From NCBI GenBank assembly GCA_039183635.1, contig JBCDBL010000041.1, positions 1 through 31,531 on the forward strand: a stretch of DNA of 31,531 nucleotides, read 5' to 3'. The position numbers were made by a program, and so were the translations under genes. This DNA comes from JBCDBL01 sp039183635. GTDB taxonomy: Bacteria > Pseudomonadota > Alphaproteobacteria > Caulobacterales > Parvularculaceae. Positions within the stretch are counted from its first letter, which is position 1; each line of letters begins with the position of its first letter. The notes under the pieces were generated by a model, which saw nothing but the letters and a program-made list of their open reading frames with translations, had not been told where the DNA came from and searched no databases. Shown in pieces: positions 8,666 through 16,892 of the stretch.

Positions 8666-9571
8666 CTATTTGGAAAGACCGAGATTGGCCATCGCTGGCG
8701 CGAACGCCTCTCTTACGTCCCCTGGATGCTCTGTCTCAGCGAAGCTGCATACGCGTTCCCATTCCGCGTCCACCGCTTCGGGCGTAATCTTGGACGAGAT
8801 GTCAAATGAGGCCCCTTTGGCGCGCTCCCAGCGTAATTTCGCCATCCAGCCTGCGCCCACCTCGAATAAAGATCCACTTTCCTTATTATGGTCTGTACAC
8901 AGACGAATAACAAGTGGCATGACATAATCCGGTTTCAGAGCGGCCACCATCTCAGGGGCCGATACGGTTTCGAGCATGCGTGATCCGGCCACCGGTGCGA
9001 TCGCATTCGCTGTAATGTTTTTCGCCCCGCCCTCAATCGCCAACGAATTGGTGAAACCGACAAGGCCAAGCTTCACTGCAGAGTAATTGGTTTGTCCGAA
9101 ATTTCCGTAGATCCCGGCCGCAGACGCCGTATTGATAATCCGCCCATATTGCCGCTCCACCATATGCGGCCAGGCAGCCCGCGTCACTTTAAACGCCCCG
9201 AGCAAATGAACGCGATAAATCAGATCCCAATCTTCATCGGCCATTTTTTTGAAACTGACGTCGCGCAGGATCCCTGCATTGTTGATAACGACGTCGACGC
9301 GCCCGAAAACGTCGAGAGCCGTTTCGATGATGCGTTCGCCATGTTCGACAGAATCATAGTTCGCCGCCGCCGCGCCGCCGCTGTCTTTAATTTCCGCAAC
9401 GACGGCGTCCGCCGCAGCCAAACTTTCGCCGCCGCCGTGAATATCCCCGCCAAGATCGTTGACAACGATTTTGGCGCCGCGACGCGCGAACTCAAGCGCA
9501 TAGCAACGCCCAAGCCCGCCGCCCGCTCCGGTGATCACGACAACCCGGTCGTCAAAACGCATGCCGCTCAT
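8666..9571 (-). CDS. MFE-2-like 3-hydroxyacyl-CoA dehydrogenase (SDR family)
   Basis: The ATG at 9571 (301 residues) is preferred to an in-frame GTG at 9583 because GGAG lies 6 nt before it. The Rossmann motif TGAGGGLG (14-21), VVNDLGGD (36-43), NNAGILRD (97-104) and the catalytic Ser150, Tyr163 and Lys167 (NTASAAG; NYSAVK) are all present. VVNDLGGD and the roughly 50 residues past the normal SDR end are typical of the dehydrogenase unit of peroxisomal multifunctional enzyme type 2 (17beta-HSD4) and of ChsB1-type enzymes. These oxidise (3R)-hydroxyacyl-CoA to 3-ketoacyl-CoA with NAD. In MFE-2 the partner hydratase-2 is fused; here it is the next gene upstream, 40 bp away. A second related SDR is at 30310-31233. 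Confidence 0.85.
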   Translation of the reverse strand: MSGMRFDDRVVVITGAGGGLGRCYALEFARRGAKIVVNDLGGDIHGGGESLAAADAVVAEIKDSGGAAAANYDSVEHGERIIETALDVFGRVDVVINNAGILRDVSFKKMADEDWDLIYRVHLLGAFKVTRAAWPHMVERQYGRIINTASAAGIYGNFGQTNYSAVKLGLVGFTNSLAIEGGAKNITANAIAPVAGSRMLETVSAPEMVAALKPDYVMPLVIRLCTDHNKESGSLFEVGAGWMAKLRWERAKGASFDISSKITPEAVDAEWERVCSFAETEHPGDVREAFAPAMANLGLSK

Positions 9572-9611
9572 TTCTGTCTCCACCCTAAAAATTCCGAGAT
9601 GAACCGGATTA

Positions 9612-10529
9612 TTATTTTACACCCGTACGCCGCCCGACAATTAATCCGTTTGCAACAGCCGGTTCGTCATTTTCGTTCAAGACCTGGAAAAACACTTGGA
9701 GATCGTCGCCAACCTCATCAACCGCCGTAACTTGCACGCGGATGTGCGTGTTCGGAGATACGATTCCGCGCAGTTGCCCATACAAACGCTTGATACGCGT
9801 CGGATCGCCGTCAAAACGCGCATTGATGATTTCGCCAAGCGCGATCGCTTTGGTCGCACTGCCATGCAGGATAATGTTAGGAAAACCAGCCGCTTGGGCG
9901 GCTCTTTTTGACGTATGTATCGGCGCGAATATATCTGCACACGCAGTATAATGGTATGGCATACTGAACGGAATGAAAATCTCTTTGCTCCAAGCCGGCT
10001 CATTCACGCCCACAGGAAGAGCCGGCGGAGTCGCAATAGTTTCCAAAGCGACATCACCGCCCGTTAATCTAGCACGCAAGATAATGTAGTTAATATCGAG
10101 TTCAGCAAGCAAGTCACCGCTGGCGTCAGTCATCCTGTACCGTTCTACGCTAAAGACGCCGGATTTCACTTGCTTAAATGCAATAAGACGCCCTTGCGTG
10201 GTGACAGCTCTCCCTACACGGAAGGGTTTATGTATTACAAAATCAGTTCCAGCGTGGACGCCTACAATCGGCTTTTGTTCGCTGTCACTGGCGACGCCCA
10301 GGCGAAAACGGGCGTTCCACTGAAGTGAAAAAGCTATCGCGGGGTGTACGGCCAGCCCATGCCGCCTTGTATCGTCGAAATAATTTTCGCTTTGCTCATA
10401 TACGCCCGCCGCAAAAGCACTAATTCGCCGGGCCTCCAACAACTCGGTGTTAGCAATCGTATAGCTTCCAACCGCGGATGAATTTATCGTTGGCGGGTCT
10501 AGATCGTCAATTGAAACCAGCTCGTTCAT
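9612..10529 (-). CDS. MaoC-like enoyl-CoA hydratase 2, double hotdog
   Basis: A 305-residue protein with the size and layout of two fused hotdog domains: an N-terminal half without a hydratase motif and a C-terminal half with AAGFPNIILHGSAT (213-226) after the overhang segment CADIFAPIHTS (197-207). It should hydrate trans-2-enoyl-CoA to (3R)-hydroxyacyl-CoA, the substrate form for the SDR encoded 40 bp downstream. The classical R-hydratase dyad is Asp-x4-His; here His205 is present but Asp199 is six residues before it, one more than usual, and the usual Asn is Ala202. This may be a subfamily trait. Base composition is lower in GC than in the flanking genes. It lies 82 bp after the FadB-type gene. 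Confidence 0.8.
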   Translation of the reverse strand: MNELVSIDDLDPPTINSSAVGSYTIANTELLEARRISAFAAGVYEQSENYFDDTRRHGLAVHPAIAFSLQWNARFRLGVASDSEQKPIVGVHAGTDFVIHKPFRVGRAVTTQGRLIAFKQVKSGVFSVERYRMTDASGDLLAELDINYIILRARLTGGDVALETIATPPALPVGVNEPAWSKEIFIPFSMPYHYTACADIFAPIHTSKRAAQAAGFPNIILHGSATKAIALGEIINARFDGDPTRIKRLYGQLRGIVSPNTHIRVQVTAVDEVGDDLQVFFQVLNENDEPAVANGLIVGRRTGVK

Positions 10530-10611
10530 TGGCTCCTCATCAAATCAGCCCTGACCAATCGAACAAACGCATCTTTGCATTCAGCTTCTATATACAACCT
10601 ATCCGTATACG

Positions 10612-12759
10612 TTAAACAAACTGTTCGCCTGCCGCAAGCTTTTCGGCGACGATCGTGGGGGCTTTGAAACGTTCGCCATAGCGTTCCGCGAGTTCGTCGC
10701 AACGGTCAATAAAGCGCTGCAGCCCGTAGGTGTTGATGAACTGAACATAACCGCCGGTCCATGCCGGCGCGCCGATGCCAAGCAGGGAGCCGATATTGGC
10801 GTCCGCAACTGACCGCAAAACGCCTTCCTGAAGACATTTTAGACTTTCAATCACGGGCGCGAACAGCATGCGGTCTTTGATGTCCTCTTCACTGATCTCA
10901 AAGTCAGGACGATAATACTGCTCGATAAGACCCGGCCAGATCGTTTTTTCGCCGTCCGTATAGTCATAATATCCGCCGCCATAACTTCGCCCGCCGCGCC
11001 CTTGGGCGACAAGACTGTTAACAAGCTCCGTCGCCAAAGGTCGCGAATTTTCGCCTTCTTTGATAAGGCCCATTTCGCGCTGCGTCTTGGCTACGTCGAT
11101 AGAAAGACGCAGGCTGATTTGGTCATGCAGCGTCAGAGGCCCGACAGGCATGCCGAATGCTTTGGCCAGATTATCGACGCGCAGAGGATGCAAGCCTTCG
11201 CCGACCATTTGCAGACCTTCCCAGATTTGGGCGCCAATCGTCCGTGACGTGAAGAAACCGACATTGTCGTTGACGACAATCGGCGTTTTGCGGATCTGGC
11301 GAACATAGTCAAACGCTTTCGCCAAAGTCTCATCACTCGTCTGCTCGCCGCAGATAATTTCGACCAAGGCCATTCTGTCGACCGGCGAAAAGAAATGCAG
11401 ACCGACGAAACGGCTTGGGTCTTTGCTCGCTTCTGCCAGACGCGTGATCGGCAATGTCGATGTATTGGTCCCCCAGACCCCGCCGTCTACAAGCTGACCT
11501 TCCGCCTCTTCAGTGATTTGGTGTTTCAATTCCAGCTTCTCGAACACCGCTTCGACGATCAAATCGCAGCCAGCAAGATCAGCATTATTATCCGTCGGCG
11601 TGATCAGCCCAAGAATCTCTTCTTTGCGCGCTTCGTCGATATTTCCTTTTTTAAGGGCTTTGTTAAGCAGCCCTTCAGTATACGCTTTTCCTTTTTCAGC
11701 GTTTTCAAGGGAAACGTCTTTCAAGACCACTTCGATGCCGGCCATTGCGGATACGTTGGCGATGCCCTGGCCCATCATGCCGGCGCCGATCACCCCGACT
11801 TTGTTGACCGTGGCGCGCTCAAAACCTTCCGGGCGGCTGCGGCCGCGCTTGATCTCGTTCATCTGGAAAAAATTCGCGCTCATCATGTTTTTCGTGACAG
11901 GCGATATAATGAGCGAAACAAGGCCGCGGCTTTCGATTTTCAACGCCGTGTCAAGATCGAGCTTCAGCGACTCAACCGCGATGTCGAGAATAAGCGGCTT
12001 GTTCGGCAAGAGGCCTCTCGTCTCTTCGAACAATTTGAACGAGCTGGAATTGATAAGTCCCCTGACGGCTGGATTTGATAAATCACCACCGGGAATTTCG
12101 TAGCCCGGCAGGTCCCATGGTTGAACAGCGGCGTTTGGATCATCTTTATGCTCTAAAATCCAAGCCTTTGCGCGCGGCAAAAGATCGTCAACGGATGGAA
12201 CCGTTTCGTCGATCAGCCCGACTTCAAGGGCTTTCGCCGCAGGAACTACTTTTCCCTTTAAAAGAAACGGCAAGGCTTTTTCCAGGCCGAACTTTTTCGT
12301 CAGACGAACAATACCGCCGCCGCCGGGCAAAAGACCGAGGGTCGCTTCGGGAAGGCCAATCTTGACCGATCTGTCATCCCACGCGATGCGATGGTTGCAC
12401 ACAAGCGTCAGTTCGTAACCGCCCCCCAGCGCCGCCCCGTTGATGGCCGCGACGACAGGAACTTTCAATTTTTCCAAAGCGCGGAACAAGTCGCAGCCGC
12501 GCATAACGCCTTGGGTCAGCATCTTATTATAGCCTTCGCCCGGCATGGCGGCCATGCCCTTGACGTCGCCACCGGCGAAAAACGTCTTCTTGCCAGAGGC
12601 CAAAACCACGCCGACGACGTCAGGGTCCTCGGTCAGGCTCTTAATCGTTCCCTCCATGCCCTCCATGAAATCAGCGTTCATGACGTTCACGGACCCCGGC
12701 ATGTCAATCAAGACTGTGGCGACGCCGTCACCGTCTTTTTCATATGCAAAACCGCTCAT
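10612..12759 (-). CDS. FadB-type enoyl-CoA hydratase / 3-hydroxyacyl-CoA dehydrogenase
   Basis: A 715-residue bifunctional enzyme. The N-terminal crotonase domain has the oxyanion segment KKTFFAGGDVKGM (57-69) and both catalytic Glu residues, Glu116 (GGGYELTLVCNHRIA) and Glu138 (GLPEATLGLLPGGGG). The NAD domain starts at KVGVIGAGMMGQG (320-332), and its catalytic His455 and Glu467 lie in GLHFFSPVDRMALVEII. It makes 3-ketoacyl-CoA through the (3S)-hydroxy ester, giving this cluster a second stereochemical route beside MaoC/SDR. It follows the thiolase by 59 bp, like the usual trifunctional FadA-FadB pairing, and probably forms a complex with it. No frame problems seen. Confidence 0.9.
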   Translation of the reverse strand: MSGFAYEKDGDGVATVLIDMPGSVNVMNADFMEGMEGTIKSLTEDPDVVGVVLASGKKTFFAGGDVKGMAAMPGEGYNKMLTQGVMRGCDLFRALEKLKVPVVAAINGAALGGGYELTLVCNHRIAWDDRSVKIGLPEATLGLLPGGGGIVRLTKKFGLEKALPFLLKGKVVPAAKALEVGLIDETVPSVDDLLPRAKAWILEHKDDPNAAVQPWDLPGYEIPGGDLSNPAVRGLINSSSFKLFEETRGLLPNKPLILDIAVESLKLDLDTALKIESRGLVSLIISPVTKNMMSANFFQMNEIKRGRSRPEGFERATVNKVGVIGAGMMGQGIANVSAMAGIEVVLKDVSLENAEKGKAYTEGLLNKALKKGNIDEARKEEILGLITPTDNNADLAGCDLIVEAVFEKLELKHQITEEAEGQLVDGGVWGTNTSTLPITRLAEASKDPSRFVGLHFFSPVDRMALVEIICGEQTSDETLAKAFDYVRQIRKTPIVVNDNVGFFTSRTIGAQIWEGLQMVGEGLHPLRVDNLAKAFGMPVGPLTLHDQISLRLSIDVAKTQREMGLIKEGENSRPLATELVNSLVAQGRGGRSYGGGYYDYTDGEKTIWPGLIEQYYRPDFEISEEDIKDRMLFAPVIESLKCLQEGVLRSVADANIGSLLGIGAPAWTGGYVQFINTYGLQRFIDRCDELAERYGERFKAPTIVAEKLAAGEQFV

Positions 12760-12818
12760 AGCTTTTAATCCAGCTTAATCGTTAAACATCGCGTATGGTT
12801 TGCAACGCACACATTGCA

Positions 12819-14027
12819 TCAAACACGTTCGATGATCGTGGCGACGCCCATGCCGCCACCGACGCACATCGACAGCATGGCGCGCTTTAGATCACGGCGC
12901 TCAAGCTCGTCCAGCATTGTGCTGACTAAAATAGCGCCCGTAGCGCCGAGCGGATGGCCCATAGCGATGGCGCCGCCGTTCACGTTGGTGACCTCATGAT
13001 CGATATCGAGGTCCTTCATGTAGCGCATGGCGACAGAAGCGAACGCTTCATTGATCTCCCACAGATCAATGTCTTCTTTCTTCAATCCCGCAACCGCCAA
13101 GCATTTCTCCGCAGCAGGTCCAGGCCCCGTCAGCATGATCGTCGGCTCTGTACCGAGTATGACGCCGGCGACGACGCGTCCGCGCGGCGTCAGTCCCAAA
13201 TCATGGCCGACCTGTTCAGAGCCAATCAGAACGGCGCTCGCCCCATCGACTATGCCGGAGGAGTTGCCCGCGTGATGAACGTGGTTGATCTTTTCTATCT
13301 GGGGGTATTTGGATAAGGCCGTTGCGTCCATGCCGTTTTGCGTACCGTATGCAAACGATGCTCTTAACTTGGACAGGCCTTCGACTGTCGTATCAGGCCG
13401 GATGAAATCGTCCTTTTCAAGGATCGTCACGCCGTTATGGTCTTTCACGGGCACGACCGACTTGTCGAAATAGCCGTTGTCGCGCGCATGGGCTGCACGC
13501 CGCTGAGACTCAACAGCGTACGCGTCGACATCCTCGCGCGTCCACCCCTCTATGGTCACGATAAGATCGGCGCCGATGCCTTGTGGCGTTGCACGCTGGC
13601 CAATGAGATACTCCGGATCGAACACCACAACCCCGCCGTCAGATCCCATAGGTATCCTCGACATGCTTTCAACGCCGCCGGCGACGAACAGCTGCTCCCA
13701 GCCCGACACAACTTTTTGCGACGCTGTGTTCACAGCCTCAAGGCCCGAGGCGCAGAAGCGGTTCAACTGAACCCCCGCGACGCGCTCGTCCCAACCGGCG
13801 TATTGGGTGGCGCATTTGGCGATGTTCGTTCCCTGATCTTTAATCGGCGCAACGCAACCGAGGATGACGTCGTCGACGCGCGAGGTGTCGAGGTCATGTC
13901 GTGACTGCAGCTCTCGCAACAACCCGGAAATCAGCGCGATCGGCTTGACTTCGTGCAGCGCGCCCGTCGCCTTTCCTTTGCTGCGCGGCGTTCTGACGGC
14001 GTCATAGATATAGGCGTGACTTGACAT
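12819..14027 (-). CDS. Thiolase (acetyl-CoA acyltransferase), FadA type
   Basis: The ATG at 14027 (402 residues) is chosen because GAGG lies 7 nt upstream; the longer TTG start at 14039 overlaps that site. The acylated Cys92 is in LNRFCASGLEA, the His358 base in AIAMGHPLGATGA, and the second Cys388 in SMCVGGGMGVATI, so the full catalytic set is present. It cleaves 3-ketoacyl-CoA with CoA in the last beta-oxidation step. It precedes the FadB-type gene and follows a 303-bp gap after an acyl-CoA dehydrogenase, so transcription may restart here. A second thiolase of about the same length is at 28540-29748. Confidence 0.9.
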   Translation of the reverse strand: MSSHAYIYDAVRTPRSKGKATGALHEVKPIALISGLLRELQSRHDLDTSRVDDVILGCVAPIKDQGTNIAKCATQYAGWDERVAGVQLNRFCASGLEAVNTASQKVVSGWEQLFVAGGVESMSRIPMGSDGGVVVFDPEYLIGQRATPQGIGADLIVTIEGWTREDVDAYAVESQRRAAHARDNGYFDKSVVPVKDHNGVTILEKDDFIRPDTTVEGLSKLRASFAYGTQNGMDATALSKYPQIEKINHVHHAGNSSGIVDGASAVLIGSEQVGHDLGLTPRGRVVAGVILGTEPTIMLTGPGPAAEKCLAVAGLKKEDIDLWEINEAFASVAMRYMKDLDIDHEVTNVNGGAIAMGHPLGATGAILVSTMLDELERRDLKRAMLSMCVGGGMGVATIIERV

Positions 14028-14330
14028 TATAGTCCTCAAATAGCGGTTCGGAAATATCCCCGGCCCGCGCCTTCAATAGGCAGGCGATCCAGTATCTGAA
14101 ACATAATCGTAAACCGGCGCACTGCGACGCCGACGCTAGAAAAGTAATAGGGGGCCGATGCGCCGTCAGTAGCAAAAGGGGACAATCGTCCTGGTATTTC
14201 CCGCCTTCCCGCAGAGCCCTCTTTCATACGCCGAAGCGTACGGCCTTGTGCGGCGTTCGCAACGGCGAACGTCCGCTTTATAGCCGAAACGAAGCCCGCC
14301 CTTTGGGGAGCGCTTTTCACCAAAACAGGG
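14028..14330. other. 303-bp gap between acyl-CoA dehydrogenase and thiolase
   Basis: No convincing gene was found. An open frame of 162 codons crosses it on the minus strand but runs about 190 bp into the dehydrogenase gene in another frame and has no recognisable domain. The gap contains a short hairpin (CGTTCGC, AACG loop, GCGAACG; 14254-14271) without a T tract, and near the thiolase end a GAGG ribosome site. It is the longest gap inside the minus-strand run and could hold a promoter for the thiolase. Confidence 0.4.
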
Positions 14331-15536
14331 TTAAAGCGACGTCGGGATTTCGTTAAATGGCGTGTTCTTGTCAACCCGCGGCTCCGTAGGAAGACCGAGA
14401 ACGCGCTCACCGATGATGTTTCGCAACACCTCGTCGCTTCCCCCTTCGATACGATTGCCGATGACCCGGAAAAAGGCGAAATGCCAGCCGGCGCCGTTCG
14501 CGCTCGACAGAGCCGGGCCACCAACGTCCATAAGGTCCAAAGCCTCGGAAATATAACTTTGGCGCCGCGCGCCCATCAACAGTTTGCCGGCCGACGCCTC
14601 AGGCCCCGGGGTTTTGCCCTGCGACAGGTCCGACTGCAGACGCAGGCTGAAATTTTTCAGGCCCTGATACCAAACATACCAGTCGGCGAGCATGCTTCTC
14701 ACCGCGCTATCCTCGATCGCCGCGCCGTCCCCGAGCGGCGTCTGCTTCGACAGCGCCCAGGCATCCTCAAAATTGGTCGGAAATGCGCTCGAGATCGCCG
14801 CGCGCTCGTTCATCAGCGTGGTGAGGGCGACGCGCCAGCCGTCCCCAACCTCTCCGACGCGATTGGCGTCAGGAATGCGCACATTGTCCAAAAAGACTTC
14901 ATTAAAGTCGCTTCCGCCGGAGGCCTGTTTGATCGGCCGCACTTCGACGCCAGGCGACTTCATATCCAAAAGGAAATAGGTAAGGCCTTTATGCTTCAAG
15001 GCGGTCGAGTCGCTGCGTGTCACCAATATAGCCCAGTCGGAGTATTGCGCAAAACTAGTCCACACCTTCTGGCCGTTGACCACCCAACCATCGCCGTCTT
15101 TTTCCGCACGGGTTTTAATCCCCGCCAGATCCGATCCCGCCACAGGCTCGCTGAACAATTGGCACCAGATTTCCTCGCCCCGGGCGATCTTCGGCAAATG
15201 ACGCTCTTTTTGCGCGTCCGTACCGCAATGCATGACCGTCGCCGCAGCCATCCCGATCGTGATAGCATTCGAAACGGACAGAGGCGCCATGCCGGCCGCA
15301 TCTTCTTCTTGCCCGAAAATCAGATTCTGTATCGGCGATGCGTCCTGTCCGCCGTATTTTTTAGGCCAATGCAAGCACCCCCAGCCAGCTTCCTGCTTGA
15401 TTTTCTGCCACTTTCTGACAGCTGCAAACAGCTTGCCGTCTTGCACGACAGATCCGTAATCAAACTTGTTTTCTGCAAGCCAGGCGCGCGCAGAAGCGCG
15501 AAATTTCTCTTCTTCGGGCGTATCGTCAAAATTCAT
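14331..15536 (-). CDS. Acyl-CoA dehydrogenase, catalytic-type subunit
   Basis: A 401-residue FAD flavoprotein when started at MNFDDTPEEEKFRASARAWL (ATG at 15536), which fits the usual family N terminus. A longer frame from 15587 would overlap the upstream gene. It has the substrate/FAD stretch WCQLFSEPVAGSDLAGIKTRA and WVVNGQKVWTSFAQ. The C-terminal NRIEGGSDEVLRNIIGERVLG places Glu364 where MCAD has its catalytic base. It should introduce the 2,3-double bond in acyl-CoA. It lies 28 bp downstream of a second dehydrogenase that lacks this Glu, a pairing seen in the alpha2beta2 steroid side-chain dehydrogenases (ChsE1-ChsE2, ChsE4-ChsE5). Heteromer formation here is inference. Confidence 0.85.
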   Translation of the reverse strand: MNFDDTPEEEKFRASARAWLAENKFDYGSVVQDGKLFAAVRKWQKIKQEAGWGCLHWPKKYGGQDASPIQNLIFGQEEDAAGMAPLSVSNAITIGMAAATVMHCGTDAQKERHLPKIARGEEIWCQLFSEPVAGSDLAGIKTRAEKDGDGWVVNGQKVWTSFAQYSDWAILVTRSDSTALKHKGLTYFLLDMKSPGVEVRPIKQASGGSDFNEVFLDNVRIPDANRVGEVGDGWRVALTTLMNERAAISSAFPTNFEDAWALSKQTPLGDGAAIEDSAVRSMLADWYVWYQGLKNFSLRLQSDLSQGKTPGPEASAGKLLMGARRQSYISEALDLMDVGGPALSSANGAGWHFAFFRVIGNRIEGGSDEVLRNIIGERVLGLPTEPRVDKNTPFNEIPTSL

Positions 15537-15564
15537 ATCGGTTTCGCCTATGCGTTGTGAAATT

Positions 15565-16713
15565 TTACGCGACGCGGGCGTTTTCATCCGCCGCCGTCAT
15601 CTCTTTGTTTTCCAGAGCCTGCACCAAGTATTCGCGCCAGCGCCGCTGACCGCCGATTACAGAGCTTAAAAGCTTCTCGCGCCGGTAATAAAGGTGAGCG
15701 TCCAGGTCCCAGGTGAACCCGATCCCGCCATGCACCTGTATGTTCTCCTTCGCACAAGTGAAATACGCAGCCGAAATGCTGATCCGTGCGACCGCCGCCG
15801 CCTCGGCCAACGACACATCGTCCGTGGACAGCGCCCAGGCGGCGTAAAAACAATTCGAACGCGCAAGCTCCAATTCCGCATACATGTCAGCGAGCCTGTG
15901 CTTGATCGCCTGGAAGGAGCCGATCGGACGGCCGAAGGCGAAGCGCTCCTTCGCGTAAGCGACGCCCATTTGAAGGCAAGCGTCCGCGCCGCCCAATTGT
16001 TCGAAAGCAAACAACACCGCGGCTTTATTCAACAGATAGCGCAGGCTCGCCTCGCCGCTGTCGCCAATCTTCTCAGCGACGGCGTTGTCGAACGCAATGC
16101 GCGCCTGCGGACGACTTTCATCAAGACTCGGCTCGACGGCGCGTTCGACGCCGTTTTGATCGAGCGCAACGAGATAAAGGCCGAAGCCATCCTCGCCAAG
16201 CGCGGGGACGATGGCGATGTCGGCGGCCATGCCGTCAAGCACAGGCCCCTTCACGCCGCTGATGCGAAATTGACCGTTTCCGGAGGATTGCGCCTTTGTT
16301 TTGGTTTTTGAAAAAGGCGTCGCGCCCGGCCCTTCGGCGAGCGCTAGAGCGCCGACAACCTCTCCGCTTGCAAGCTTCGGCAGCCAGGCGGCCTTTTGCG
16401 CGGAAGAGCCATCCTGCATTAAGGCTTCCGCTGCGAAATAGATGCTGGAGGAAAACGGAACAGGCGCCAACGCCCGGCCCAATTCTTCGGCGATGACGCA
16501 TAACTCAAGATACCCAAGGCCGAGCCCGCCATGCTCCTCCGGTATGACGACGCCGGTCCAGCCCATTTCCGCAATCTCGCGCCATAGGCCGTCGTCGTGC
16601 GTCTGATCGGATTCGAGAACCCCGCGAACGACGGCGCCGGCGCATTTGTCCTGAAGAAACTTGCGCGCCTGATCTCGCAACAGTTCTTGGTCTTCTGAGA
16701 ATTCAAATTTCAC
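15565..16713 (-). CDS. Acyl-CoA dehydrogenase, probable non-catalytic partner
   Basis: A 382-residue dehydrogenase starting at a GTG (16711-16713) with an AAAGGGG site 8 nt upstream. The N-terminal helical domain (MKFEFSEDQELLRDQARKFL), AEELGRALAPVPF, and the C-terminal VQVHGGIGFTWD-type segment (IQVHGGIGFTWDLDAHLYYRR) are clear. At the position of the usual catalytic Glu it reads SVIGGQRRW, with Gly354, and the alternative TWE position is Asp336, so it probably cannot act alone. Acidic Glu and FAD contacts would be completed by the next gene, 28 bp downstream. It is the first gene after a 179-bp gap containing a TATAAT hexamer, so a promoter for the beta-oxidation block may lie just upstream. 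Confidence 0.83.
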   Translation of the reverse strand: MKFEFSEDQELLRDQARKFLQDKCAGAVVRGVLESDQTHDDGLWREIAEMGWTGVVIPEEHGGLGLGYLELCVIAEELGRALAPVPFSSSIYFAAEALMQDGSSAQKAAWLPKLASGEVVGALALAEGPGATPFSKTKTKAQSSGNGQFRISGVKGPVLDGMAADIAIVPALGEDGFGLYLVALDQNGVERAVEPSLDESRPQARIAFDNAVAEKIGDSGEASLRYLLNKAAVLFAFEQLGGADACLQMGVAYAKERFAFGRPIGSFQAIKHRLADMYAELELARSNCFYAAWALSTDDVSLAEAAAVARISISAAYFTCAKENIQVHGGIGFTWDLDAHLYYRREKLLSSVIGGQRRWREYLVQALENKEMTAADENARVA

Positions 16714-16823
16714 GAGCTACGCCCCTTTCCGTTACGGGGAATTTAAAGCGGAGACGCTGAGCTGCGTTGTGCGGCAGCGCCCACCTGGTACGGCTTCAAA
16801 TCGTACAAAGTCGCGCCGCTGTG

Positions 16824-16848
16824 ATCCGTGGCGAAACATGACATTATA
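16824..16848 (-). promoter_or_regulatory. Candidate -10 box and operator upstream of the dehydrogenase pair
   Basis: On the minus strand TATAAT (16848-16843) is followed directly by TGTCATGTTTCGCCACGGAT (16843-16824), which lies about 110-130 bp before the dehydrogenase GTG. The same 20-mer with two differences occurs on the plus strand upstream of the HSD10-like SDR (27306-27325). No good -35 hexamer was found at 16-18 nt, so the promoter would need an activator or the match is fortuitous. Confidence 0.35.
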
Positions 16849-16892
16849 GATAGTAAATTAAGACACGGCCTGCGAGATGAAGGAACTCTCAT

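Noticed and set aside
9092..9730. A 212-codon plus-strand frame across the SDR and MaoC genes
   Set aside because: Antisense to two conserved genes and spanning the gap between them; composition is that of a shadow frame.
14254..14271. Hairpin CGTTCGC-AACG-GCGAACG as a terminator
   Set aside because: The stem is short and no T tract follows on either strand.
14036..14524. A 162-codon minus-strand frame in the gap before the thiolase
   Set aside because: It overlaps the end of the dehydrogenase gene in another frame, shows no domain, and has no good ribosome site.
14481..15560. A 359-codon open frame opposite the acyl-CoA dehydrogenase gene
   Set aside because: It lies entirely antisense to a clearly conserved dehydrogenase, is very rich in Arg, His and Pro, and has no recognisable domain; long antisense frames are expected in GC-rich genes.
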